A stretch of DNA of 47,419 nt from JAYUHK01 sp043767025 (GTDB lineage Bacteria > Bacteroidota > Bacteroidia > Chitinophagales > Saprospiraceae). The stretch spans positions 1-47,419 of the forward strand of contig JAYUHK010000174.1 in NCBI GenBank assembly GCA_043767025.1, in the 5' to 3' direction. The notes beneath the pieces are model-generated. The model saw only the letters and a program-made list of their open reading frames with translations, searched no databases and was not told where the DNA came from. The position numbers were made by a program, and so were the translations under genes. Within the stretch, counting starts at the first letter, position 1. Every line of letters starts with the position of its first letter. Of this stretch, positions 18,852 to 26,345 are shown in pieces.

Positions 18852-18895
18852 AGTTTTGTGCAGACAAGACAATAAAATTTTGTCTGCACAAAACT
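18852..18895. terminator. Strong stem-loop after the aldo/keto reductase
   Basis: A perfect 16-bp inverted repeat (18852-18867 and 18880-18895; AGTTTTGTGCAGACAA) with a 12-nt loop. It lies 50 bp after the stop. No uninterrupted T-run follows, so it is either a terminator variant or an mRNA 3'-end stabiliser. Confidence 0.6.
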
Positions 18896-19044
18896 TCTAC
18901 TGATTGGGGAAATAAAAATAAAGGTTGTTAGTGAGGCTCGGCGATGTGTTTTTCTTAACTGTTGATGTAGTTGGTAGCACAAGCATACAGCGTCGATATA
19001 TTGGCAAAGTGGTTGATATCGAAGCTCAAATATTCAATTCCACG

Positions 19045-19115
19045 CGAATGTGCGGTATAATTTTTAATGTTCAGTTACTTCCGGCTACTTTTATAAAAAC
19101 CTTATCGGACATTCG
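19045..19115. repeat. 71-bp imperfect palindrome beside the TA antitoxin
   Basis: CGAATGT at 19045 pairs with ACATTCG at 19109-19115, and the pairing extends inward with gaps (tgcggtataa versus ttatcgg). It lies just downstream of the antitoxin stop. Its shape recalls recombination-site palindromes, but the integron core motif is not present. Confidence 0.35.
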
Positions 19116-19119
19116 TTTT

Positions 19120-19422
19120 TTATGCTGGTATTGGATTTATTCGTACCTGTCCACCAACCGCTTTTAATACTTTCATAATTGTTGAAAATTGTGGTTTAGA
19201 TCCATCAGATAAGGCTTTGTGTAAGCTATTTCTGCTCATTCCTGTTCTTTCCGCTATTTCAGTCATACCAATTGCTTTAGCAATATGTCCTATCGCAGTC
19301 ATAATTTCAGCATCATTGCCATCTTCCAAAACAACATTTAGATATTCTGCAATCATCTCTCTTCTGTCTATATAATCTGATATTTCAAATTTTGATTTTT
19401 TCAATTTTTTAATTTTTCCCAA
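19120..19422 (-). CDS. HTH antitoxin of a RelE/Gp49-type toxin-antitoxin pair
   Basis: 100 residues, TTG start overlapping the original end of the toxin gene. The N-terminal part ('FEISDYIDRREMIAEYLNVVLEDG') and the helix-turn-helix 'IAKAIGMTEIAERTGMSRNSLHKALS' followed by 'PQFSTIMKVLKAVGGQVRI' match the 'putative addiction module antidote' family that pairs with small RelE-like toxins. It should bind the toxin and repress the pair's promoter. Order is toxin then antitoxin. The upstream toxin carries a premature stop. Confidence 0.85.
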   Translation of the reverse strand: MGKIKKLKKSKFEISDYIDRREMIAEYLNVVLEDGNDAEIMTAIGHIAKAIGMTEIAERTGMSRNSLHKALSDGSKPQFSTIMKVLKAVGGQVRINPIPA

Positions 19423-19700
19423 ATTTCTTTTGCTTCTTCAAGGTCTTTTTGTTGGCTTTATTTGTTCCCACCAATTAGTAACAGAATAATCTTCCCGCCA
19501 GTTTCTGTGAAGTAAATTCTATAACCTTTTGCAAAGTTGATTCTCAATTCACTAATTTCATTTCCAACTGGTTTGCAATCTCCAAAGTATTCTTCATTTT
19601 CTAATTTTTGAAGTCTGAATAAAATTTTTGCTTTGGCTCGCAAGTCATTTAGTTTTCTAAACCACTTGTCAAATTCTGTCGTCTTTTCAATAAAGTACAT
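19401..19700 (-). pseudogene. RelE/Gp49-like toxin with an in-frame premature stop
   Basis: The open part (19458-19700, 80 codons) reads MYFIEKTTEFDKWFRKL...RINFAKGYRIYFTETG...LLIGGNK, a clear Gp49-like RelE-superfamily toxin. A TAA at 19458-19460 interrupts it. Beyond it the same frame continues SQQKDLEEAKEIWEKLKN and stops at 19401-19403; that tail is what the family normally has after 'GG[DN]K'. Restoring one codon gives a normal-sized toxin of 99 residues that would overlap the antitoxin start. The simplest reading is a nonsense mutation removing the last ~18 residues; a truncated but active toxin is possible. Confidence 0.75.
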
Positions 19701-19921
19701 TCTGTAAATTCTATTCGATTGGGTACAAAATTATGGGAAATAATTTGAAGTAGCAAATTCAGTTTTGAGCGTTTCGATTCGGCAAAATGATGACACAAGG
19801 TTTGATACTTAAGGAGTGAGGGGAATTTACGTTCCGACTGCTCGTAATCGCAGATGAGAATTGAAAAAAACAAGAATACCAATTTCATTGCCAATGTCTT
19901 GCAATGCAAGTCCAGTTCGAG

Positions 19922-20878
19922 CTAATACCGATTGTTATTCCATCTACTTCTTGCGAATGAGTTAGTGCTGGTACTTTTAGTCAACATCTCGTACACTTTG
20001 TTAATTACTTCCAAAGAATGTTCAACTTTCTTATCTCGCCCAACAGTATCCAAACTGATTTCAAAATTACTTGGCGGGTAAACGCTTAATCTATAATGAT
20101 TCCAATAAAATCTTGTTTCGGTTGGAGAGTCGCCCAACCATCTACTATACGCATATTTAAAGTTATCGAATAAATTTTTGTCATCAAATCTAAAATCAAT
20201 CGTACGACTAATTTTAGTATCTATTCCCTTGAGCGGAAAGTCTAAAATTGTGATTTCTTTTTCAAGCAATATATCAATTTTAGGAAACTTAATTTTTAGT
20301 CTTTTATGCAAAAGAGGCAAGTGAAAATTCTCCAATTCATTATAACTTTCATCAATAGTCAAAACCGTAGTTTCCTTATGAACAGTCGCAATTACAGTTT
20401 CCTTATTTACAGTCGGTACACCAGTTTCTTTGTGATTTGCAATTATTTTTTTTTCTAATATAGATGAATTTTTGATGGATTGAATTTCTTTTAAAGTGTC
20501 TAAATAAATCTCACTGTCTAAATTTTTATCAATTAATATTCCCATTTCTCTATTATTTCTTTCAGAGAACTCATATAAATTCATAGACGTGATGACTAAA
20601 CTCTTCTCATTATAATAACATTTAGCATGAAGGTTTTGACAAAAGTATATTTCAATATTTTCAAACTTATACAAAATTCTTTTTTGGTCTTCAATAAGAT
20701 CATTCTTACCGTAAATGATTGTAATCGCAATATTTTGTTTTTCAGCATCTCTTAATCTATCAATTAAAATAGGAGTCAATTTCAAAAATGGTGTTACTAA
20801 CGTTATTGACTTTTGGGACTCAATAATAATATTTTCAATATGAAATGAAGTCGCTGTCGTTGTCAAAAATTTTGCCAT
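19922..20878 (-). CDS. Phospholipase D-like (single HxK motif) protein
   Basis: 318 residues. The N-terminal ~140 residues form a PLD-type domain: 'SITLVTPFLKL', then the catalytic H84-A-K86, followed by 'VITSMNLYEFSERNNREMGILID', which supplies the usual Ser/Asn and Glu positions. One motif per chain implies a dimeric active site, as in the Nuc endonucleases. The middle has three near-repeats of 'V-x-KET-V' (about residues 148-175), a likely linker. The C-terminal ~130 residues are unrecognised. Function is probably nucleic-acid cleavage or processing, and a defence role is plausible next to a toxin-antitoxin pair, but the substrate is unknown. Confidence 0.7.
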   Translation of the reverse strand: MAKFLTTTATSFHIENIIIESQKSITLVTPFLKLTPILIDRLRDAEKQNIAITIIYGKNDLIEDQKRILYKFENIEIYFCQNLHAKCYYNEKSLVITSMNLYEFSERNNREMGILIDKNLDSEIYLDTLKEIQSIKNSSILEKKIIANHKETGVPTVNKETVIATVHKETTVLTIDESYNELENFHLPLLHKRLKIKFPKIDILLEKEITILDFPLKGIDTKISRTIDFRFDDKNLFDNFKYAYSRWLGDSPTETRFYWNHYRLSVYPPSNFEISLDTVGRDKKVEHSLEVINKVYEMLTKSTSTNSFARSRWNNNRY

Positions 20879-21041
20879 AATTTCCCAAATAATCTTAAAA
20901 TATTAAATCACAAAGCACACTAATTCGCATTGCCTTGCAAAAATACTCTATTTTTTGAGGCTACACAAATATCTTAAAAAATTATTTTTTTACTGCAAAA
21001 TATAGTAAGTATCACAAGTTTTCAGTTACAAGTTTACACAA

Positions 21042-21079
21042 AAATAACGACACAAAAACTAAAATTTGTGTCGTTATTT
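21042..21079. terminator. Hairpin downstream of pdhA
   Basis: A perfect 15-bp stem (21042-21056 and 21065-21079; AAATAACGACACAAA) with an 8-nt loop lies about 95 bp after the pdhA stop on the minus strand. The T-rich arm makes termination plausible. Confidence 0.6.
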
Positions 21080-21173
21080 CACTGTTTCAAAAATGGTTTT
21101 ATAGCCAATCCAAGTTAATTTCTGTATTCCGAGAGCAACCCAACTCCCCCACAAAAAAACCCACACACACCCA

Positions 21174-22277
21174 TTAATCTTTCATAAATGGATAGTTTTC
21201 TTCTACATAATTGTTTTCAAAAAGGAGTGCGCCGTCGGGGTATGCCGATGTTTTGGCGAAGTCAATCGCGTCTGCGATTTCAGCTTCTATGCGGACTTTG
21301 ATAGCATCTATTTCGGCTTGCGAAGCTATTTTTTGGCTCACTATTCGCAATGGCAATGTCTTCACAGGGTCTATTTGGCGGTACGCTTCCACTTCCTCCT
21401 TGCTACGGTAAGAAGCCGCATCGGACTTCGAGTGACCGCGATAGCGATACGTTTTTATCTCCAAATAATACGGTCCTTTGCCAGCGCGAATGTGCGCTGC
21501 TGCACGCGCCAAACCCTCATGCACAGACTCTGGATTCATGCCGTCAATCTGTTCGCTCGGCATCTCAAACGACGCGCCGAGCTTGTAAAGGTCGGTCACG
21601 TTGCTCGTTCTTTCCACAGAAGTTCCCATGGCGTAGCCGTTGTTTTCGCAAATATAAAGGACGGGCAGTTTCCACGTCATCGCCATATTGAATGCCTCGT
21701 AAAGCGCGCCTTGACGTGCCGCGCCGTCGCCAAACATGGTCACACAAAGCAAATCGGTACCGCGATATTTTTCAGCAAAAGCGATGCCCGTACCGATTGG
21801 AATTTGCGCTCCCACGATTCCGTTACCGCCAAAATAGCGGTGTTGGCGAGAAAAAAAGTGCATCGAGCCGCCTTTTCCTTGCACGCAGCCAGTTACTTTG
21901 CCGTAAAGTTCTGCCATACATTCGCGGGAAGTCAAGCCCCGCGAGAGTCCGATACCGTGTTGCCGATAGGCTGTCACAATCCCGTCTTCTTTCCGAATTG
22001 CGGACGACAAACCTGCTGCGATGGCTTCCTGTCCGTTGTAAACGTGCAAAAAGCCGCGACTTGCATCTGCATCGCCGTGTACGGCATAAATATGGTCTTC
22101 AAAAAGTCGAATTCGGAGCATCATTTCGTACCAGTCGAGGTAAGTTTGTTTGCTAAATTCGGTCGGAACTAATTTATGCGTTCCGTTTCCGTTGGAGCCG
22201 GCTTTTTTTGTTCCGTTCAGCTTTGTGGTTTTCGTTTTGACTGCCGATGACATTGGCATTTCTGCTGTGATTTCCAT
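21174..22277 (-). CDS. pdhA: Pyruvate dehydrogenase E1 component alpha subunit
   Basis: Thiamine-diphosphate-dependent E1 alpha of the two-chain type. 367 residues. The ThDP/Mg motif is GDGAARQG (183-190), ending at 'LYICENNGYAMGT'; 'GKGGSMHFF' and the regulatory-loop-like 'YRYRGHSKSDAASYRSKEE' are also present. The first ~38 residues are a low-complexity Lys/Thr/Gly/Asn extension not needed for the fold. E1 beta and E2 are not in the window, so the complex genes are scattered; lpdA at 3 kb could supply E3. A consensus promoter lies ~210 bp upstream, giving a long leader. Confidence 0.93.
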   Translation of the reverse strand: MEITAEMPMSSAVKTKTTKLNGTKKAGSNGNGTHKLVPTEFSKQTYLDWYEMMLRIRLFEDHIYAVHGDADASRGFLHVYNGQEAIAAGLSSAIRKEDGIVTAYRQHGIGLSRGLTSRECMAELYGKVTGCVQGKGGSMHFFSRQHRYFGGNGIVGAQIPIGTGIAFAEKYRGTDLLCVTMFGDGAARQGALYEAFNMAMTWKLPVLYICENNGYAMGTSVERTSNVTDLYKLGASFEMPSEQIDGMNPESVHEGLARAAAHIRAGKGPYYLEIKTYRYRGHSKSDAASYRSKEEVEAYRQIDPVKTLPLRIVSQKIASQAEIDAIKVRIEAEIADAIDFAKTSAYPDGALLFENNYVEENYPFMKD

Positions 22278-22532
22278 TCTTTTTTATTTTAAAATACAAA
22301 GATTTTTTTTGCTAACTTTCGCTTTGGGAATGTATCTAAAATAAACAACTCATTTTTTCTGCCAAATTACAATCAATTACTGCGTTATTTTTTCGTTTCA
22401 ACGCCCTGCGTTGCGCCTCAAAAATGCCTTGTTATTGATTGAATTTATTGAAAAAAATTAAGTTCCTTATTTTTTCCTCATTCCTTGCAAAGGTATGATA
22501 TTTTTATTTTTATTCAAAAAAACTAAAAAACA
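22278..22532 (-). other. pdhA leader and promoter region
   Basis: The predicted transcription start near 22480 leaves a ~200-nt untranslated leader. It contains a short perfect hairpin (AACGC-CCT-GCGTT on the plus strand at about 22400-22412). No known riboswitch was recognised. Confidence 0.45.
22488..22518 (-). promoter_or_regulatory. Consensus Bacteroidota promoter for pdhA
   Basis: On the minus strand TTTG (22515-22518), a 19-bp spacer, then TACCTTTG (22488-22495). Both boxes and spacing fit the Bacteroidota housekeeping sigma consensus. It begins only 15 bp past the end of the upstream protease gene. Confidence 0.75.
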
Positions 22533-24083
22533 TTATTTGACGATTATTATTTTTCTAAAATGCCTTTCGAGTGGTGTTTCGATGCTTAAAAAATAAATTC
22601 CCGCTTCAAAGTTGCTGCTGTTGAAAGAGAACGTATTTTGTGCGCCAGTGGTATTTTCATTTTGTTGCAGGAGTAATTTACCGCTCACATCGAAGAGCTT
22701 AAGAGTAAGATTGCTTCCTTTTTCGGACTCCACACCCACATAAATTGGAGAGCCGCAGGGCGTAGGATTGGGAAAAATTTGTATTTTTTCCTCTTCCAAA
22801 GATAGGTCTTTTGAACCGCTTACGGTAGAAGTTCGAAAAGTGCCGCGAGCGGAATTTGCAGCACAAAAGTAATGGGTGTTGAAAGGTTTTACGCGCCAAA
22901 AATAATACCTATTGGTTAGAAGGTCTGTCACAGTTTTGGTAGTACCGCTCACTAAATACTCGGTATAAAAGTTAAAATTGTCTTGCAACTTACTGACTTG
23001 CAGTAGATATTTAGTAGCGTTTGGTACAGCTTGCCAACTGAACTGCACGGCGTTGTAAAAAGGCACAATGACGGAGTCAATCGGACTCAAAGGCTGAAAT
23101 GGCAGAGTGCTGACCACGTCTGGAACTGTCTGATTGGCAAGTAAATAGGCTTTTGGTCCGCGCAAATAATTTCGCATGGTCGTAATTTGTCCGTCCGTAA
23201 ATCTGTTCTGACATTCATCAAAAGAATAGGACATAAAAAGCGTTCCGTCGGACAAAAAATCTACATTTTCTGGGTCTTTCTGGATTTGAATACTTTTTTT
23301 GGTCGTCGTGTTGCACTGCCAACGGAAGGCAAGATAATCGGATTTGCTGTCACAAATTTGGTCTGCCGCGACGTTGCAGTTGCTCGAGCTGACCAACTCC
23401 ACAAAGGTCGTATCGATAATCAAAGTATCGGTGAGCAAAGAGTCTTTGAACTGCGTGTAGTCGTAAGTAACGCGCGTCGGGGTCGGAGCAGCGTAGGTTG
23501 CATTGCTGTACGTTTTACCCTCCCAACCCAAAAATGGGTGGGGCAGTCGCAATCCGTGTCCCAACTCGTGCGCCCAAGTGTGGCTATCGACTCCAGCACA
23601 AGATTTGGCTACGCAAACGCCGCCGTAAGGCAGATTATAGCCACAATTTCCAGCAGCTTTTCCACAAAAATAGATATTTATAGTATTCGGAACGTTGTTT
23701 GCGAACATCATATTTGCGCCCTGAATAATGGAATCGTGGTTGTACCAAGCTGTTTTATTTTCAAATTTGATGTCACCAGCAAGATAAAACTGAATTTTTG
23801 AAGGTTCGAAATCTTTGTTGAGTTGGCAAAAAGATTCGAGCATTTTTGCGACTGGAAACCTGCCACCGCCTGCATCTGTCGCCGTGAGATGGATAGTAAG
23901 CGGCACGTACAGAATGGTGTCTGTATTGCGCGAAAAATTTGGCTGATGCGCCAAAAAATCATCGTTGTATTTCGTCGGTTGCGTTCCGCAAGGCGCGAGG
24001 TCATATTTAAAAACGCCGTCCTGCGCAGCAGCTGTTAGCGCAAAAAATAATCCGAATATAAATTGTAAAACACTGATTTTCAT
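22533..24083 (-). CDS. Secreted M43-like (pappalysin-type) metalloprotease with T9SS sorting domain
   Basis: 516 residues from the ATG at 24083 (MKISVLQFIFGLFFALTAAAQ, a signal peptide). The frame is open upstream to an ATG at 24152, but that part is translated dispersed repeat. The zinc site is HELGHGLRLPH (172-182), the metzincin HExxHxxxxxH; the Met-turn is 'LFMSYSFDE'. A fibronectin-III-like domain follows ('VQFSWQAVPNATKYLLQVSK...YFWRVKP'), and a type IX C-terminal sorting domain ends the protein ('IQIFPNPTPCGSPIYVGV...GIYFLSIET...IIIVK'). It should be exported to the periplasm, sent across the outer membrane by T9SS, and degrade proteins outside. Tandem paralogue of the next gene. Confidence 0.9.
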   Translation of the reverse strand: MKISVLQFIFGLFFALTAAAQDGVFKYDLAPCGTQPTKYNDDFLAHQPNFSRNTDTILYVPLTIHLTATDAGGGRFPVAKMLESFCQLNKDFEPSKIQFYLAGDIKFENKTAWYNHDSIIQGANMMFANNVPNTINIYFCGKAAGNCGYNLPYGGVCVAKSCAGVDSHTWAHELGHGLRLPHPFLGWEGKTYSNATYAAPTPTRVTYDYTQFKDSLLTDTLIIDTTFVELVSSSNCNVAADQICDSKSDYLAFRWQCNTTTKKSIQIQKDPENVDFLSDGTLFMSYSFDECQNRFTDGQITTMRNYLRGPKAYLLANQTVPDVVSTLPFQPLSPIDSVIVPFYNAVQFSWQAVPNATKYLLQVSKLQDNFNFYTEYLVSGTTKTVTDLLTNRYYFWRVKPFNTHYFCAANSARGTFRTSTVSGSKDLSLEEEKIQIFPNPTPCGSPIYVGVESEKGSNLTLKLFDVSGKLLLQQNENTTGAQNTFSFNSSNFEAGIYFLSIETPLERHFRKIIIVK

Positions 24084-24112
24084 ATAGTTATGATTTAATT
24101 TTTTATAAAATA

Positions 24113-24207
24113 AGTTCTTACACTTAAATAGATGACGTTTAATATTCGACATAATTCGTTGATTTTCAATAGTTTATAATGACTCAAAATTAAAAACTAA
24201 AAACTAT
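24113..24207 (-). repeat. Dispersed ~95-bp repeat, copy A
   Basis: In minus orientation it contains TTTTTAGTTTTTAATTTTGA, then AAACTATTGAAAATCAA, then GAATTATGTCGAATATTAAA and CATCTATTTAAGTGTAAG. Near-identical copies lie at 25912-26013 (-), 47113-47218 (+) and 47321-47419 (+). This copy ends about 30 bp before the start of the protease at 24083. Confidence 0.9.
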
Positions 24208-24215
24208 CAACGGTA

Positions 24216-25835
24216 TTATTTTACCAAAACTTTACCATTCCAAACAGTGCCTCCTTCGGAGCGAAAATGAACGATATAAATGCCTGCCGAAAGATAATCG
24301 GCGTTGAGTTCTACACTCGAAGTGCCTGTCGCAAACTTTACTTCGCGGATAGTTTGCAGCACTTGACCAGTGACGGAGCAGAGCGCAATATCACCGCGCA
24401 AAGGATTTTTTGTTTCGGTCTGGACGATTATTTTTCCACCTGTTTCGACAGGATTTGACAATATATTAATAGTCACATTTGCACCTAAATCTGTATTTGC
24501 GGACGCAGTGCCGGTGACAAAAAACGCTTTGTTGGTTATATAGTTAGAAAATCCCTGACAAGTCGAAAGGTTGTTGTATGGACGGACTCTCCAAAAATAC
24601 TTGGCGTTGGGATTTAGATTTCTTTTCAGCTGCACCGTGTTGGTGGAAGAAAAAAGCCGATAGGTAAAGGCACTTTCAGGAAAATCCGAAAATTTTGACA
24701 CTTCGATAATATAACTATCTGCACCTGCGACGGCTTCCCAATTAAATATTATCAAATTATAGGTAGTTGTGATAGCGTTATTTACAGGCGATGTCAAAAC
24801 TGCTGGCGAATTGATTACTGTCAAATTAGGTGCGGGGTTAGGGTTGGCTGGTCGAATATAATTTCGCTTATTGCTCAAATAACTTGCTAAAATTAGGTTT
24901 TTCTGTCCCGTAGTGAATTGATAAGTGGCGCAATTATTAAAGTAACTCATAAAATTATTATTTTGAGGCTTCACGGTATCGCCGCAAGGGTCTCTCACTA
25001 TTTTATTGATAGCTGCACAGCCCGACTGCCCTGAACCGAAGTTGTAATCGGGTGGCGTATCGGCTACATAATCCCCACGAATACTGCCTTCTGTACCGTT
25101 CATACACTCTGCTTTGACGTTCACTAAATTATTATTGAACAATCCGGGTCCCGCCACGCCTCCGCAAGGAGCGAGGGTTGTTACCTGTGCGCCATGCAAA
25201 TTCACGTCGTAAGGTTCGCAATCCCAACCGTTAAAAGTATGCAATAAACTAAAAAAATGACCCGATTCGTGACACAATGTAGCTGCACCCGTACGGACTT
25301 CTGATTTGATAATGATTAAATAATCGGAGCCAATGGCGGGACGATAAATGCCAAGCACAATACCATTGGTCGAGTTAGGTTCGATTTTATTAGTAATGAA
25401 AACGTTGAGCGCGCCCAAATCCTTGTTTCCTTTGAGGGTATTTTCACCCGAAAATTCTAATGGTGCTTCGTAAGCATCGTCGCTGTAAATGTAATTAAAA
25501 CCATTTTTTATATAAAATTGAATATCTTGGTCGAGATAATTTGCATTCCAACTGCACAACAAATCAAGGACTTTTGCCTCCGAAACCCGCCCTGAACTGT
25601 CGGATTTTGCGACGATGTGAAACTTAACGGGAACATATTTTATGGCATTTCTTTCATACGTCAAGCCGTTGACGATGGCTTTTTGATTTTCAAAAAGGTG
25701 TTCGCCGATGAGTGTTCGGTCGGCGGCGTTGATGGTTCCGCAGCGACCAATGGGAGCGGATTCTTGCGCTTGCGCGGCAAAAATAGTACCGAAAAACAAG
25801 AAAAAAGCCAAATTTTTGATTGCGAATTTTTTCAT
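24216..25835 (-). CDS. Secreted M43-like metalloprotease with T9SS sorting domain (second copy)
   Basis: 539 residues with a signal peptide (MKKFAIKNLAFFLFFGTIFA...AQAQ). The zinc site is HESGHFFSLLH (189-199) and the Met-turn 'NFMSYFNNC'. Five to eight cysteines around the catalytic domain, several in 'DCEPYDVNLHG...LAPCGG' and 'GSGQSGCAAINKIVRDPCG', suggest disulfides typical of pappalysin-like enzymes. A fibronectin-III-like domain is followed by a sorting domain ('INILSNPVETGGKIIV...AGIYIVHFRSEGG...VLVK'). It resembles its downstream neighbour in architecture but is diverged. It is separated from that gene by one repeat copy and preceded by another. Confidence 0.92.
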   Translation of the reverse strand: MKKFAIKNLAFFLFFGTIFAAQAQESAPIGRCGTINAADRTLIGEHLFENQKAIVNGLTYERNAIKYVPVKFHIVAKSDSSGRVSEAKVLDLLCSWNANYLDQDIQFYIKNGFNYIYSDDAYEAPLEFSGENTLKGNKDLGALNVFITNKIEPNSTNGIVLGIYRPAIGSDYLIIIKSEVRTGAATLCHESGHFFSLLHTFNGWDCEPYDVNLHGAQVTTLAPCGGVAGPGLFNNNLVNVKAECMNGTEGSIRGDYVADTPPDYNFGSGQSGCAAINKIVRDPCGDTVKPQNNNFMSYFNNCATYQFTTGQKNLILASYLSNKRNYIRPANPNPAPNLTVINSPAVLTSPVNNAITTTYNLIIFNWEAVAGADSYIIEVSKFSDFPESAFTYRLFSSTNTVQLKRNLNPNAKYFWRVRPYNNLSTCQGFSNYITNKAFFVTGTASANTDLGANVTINILSNPVETGGKIIVQTETKNPLRGDIALCSVTGQVLQTIREVKFATGTSSVELNADYLSAGIYIVHFRSEGGTVWNGKVLVK

Positions 25836-25887
25836 ACAATTTTTTTATCAAATGAATTTAATATTGCGGATTATTGAAATCGGCGAG

Positions 25888-25895
25888 CAAAGTTA
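25888..25895 (-). promoter_or_regulatory. -7 promoter element (TAACTTTG) for the second protease
   Basis: Perfect TAnnTTTG on the minus strand, 53 bp before the ATG; no properly spaced -33 TTTG. It sits between the gene and repeat copy B. Confidence 0.45.
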
Positions 25896-25911
25896 GAAAG
25901 TAATTTCAAAT

Positions 25912-26013
25912 AAGTTATTACACTTAAATAGATGATATTTAATATTCGACATAATTCGTTGATTTTCAATTGTTTATAATGACTCAAAATTAAAAACTAA
26001 AAACTTATAACTA
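25912..26013 (-). repeat. Dispersed ~95-bp repeat, copy B
   Basis: Same element as copy A with a few substitutions, in the same orientation, again upstream of a secreted protease gene. It ends in the extra TAGTTATAAG shared with copies C and D. Confidence 0.9.
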
Positions 26014-26046
26014 CTCATACAGTCTTAAAATTGAGTCGCGGATATT

Positions 26047-26166
26047 CTATTTGGTGTTATTTTTGGTAAAGGCTTCGATTTTTTGCATCAAAAGTATTCT
26101 TTCTTGCTCGCTTGCTTGGAGTTTTTCTTCCAGTTGCTGAATTTTTTTTATGAATCGGATTAGCAA
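26047..26166 (-). pseudogene. Remnant coding a coiled-coil C-terminus
   Basis: A 39-codon minus frame (TTG at 26164-26166, TAG at 26047-26049) reads LIRFIKKIQQLEEKLQASEQ and so on to 'QKIEAFTKNNTK'. The heptad pattern resembles the coiled-coil tail found at the end of many Bacteroidota XRE-type regulators. A stop directly precedes it, so it is probably a decayed 3' end. Chance cannot be ruled out. Confidence 0.3.
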
Positions 26167-26268
26167 TTATCATAAACAGTAAATTATTGCTACAAAAATA
26201 AGCATATTTTTCGTAATTCTTTCAGCGCAGACCTATTTTTATTCAACACATTTAGAAAAGGCATAAAA

Positions 26269-26300
26269 GTTGTTAATTTTCTAAACATTCTTTACCTTTG
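26269..26300 (+). promoter_or_regulatory. Consensus Bacteroidota promoter for mdh
   Basis: GTTG (26269-26272), 20-bp spacer, TACCTTTG (26293-26300), 45 bp upstream of the mdh ATG. Confidence 0.75.
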
Positions 26301-26345
26301 CATCTGTAATTTGTTATTTAATTTTTCATATTTCTACATCAAAAA

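Larger units (their letters stand above)
18802..19119. other. 318-bp gene-free stretch between the reductase and the TA pair
   Basis: Contains the 16-bp inverted repeat at 18852-18895 and the imperfect palindrome 19045-19115. An 80-codon GTG-start frame across it shows no family features and I do not call it. Confidence 0.5.
25836..26345. other. 510-bp divergent intergenic region (protease / mdh)
   Basis: Holds, left to right: a -7 element for the protease, dispersed repeat copy B, a coiled-coil-coding remnant (-), and the mdh promoter. No intact gene seen. Confidence 0.6.

Noticed and set aside
18925..19167. 80-codon GTG-start + ORF
   Set aside because: No homology signal, overlaps the palindrome and the end of the antitoxin gene.
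19649..19909. 86-codon minus ORF upstream of the RelE-type toxin
   Set aside because: Overlaps the toxin start in another frame and shows no domain; possibly remnant DNA but unsupported.
21318..22172. 284-codon plus ORF
   Set aside because: Antisense to pdhA, composition typical of a shadow.
24084..24152. Upstream ATG extending the first protease by 23 residues
   Set aside because: That part is translated dispersed repeat and would bury the signal peptide; the ATG at 24083 gives a clean signal sequence.
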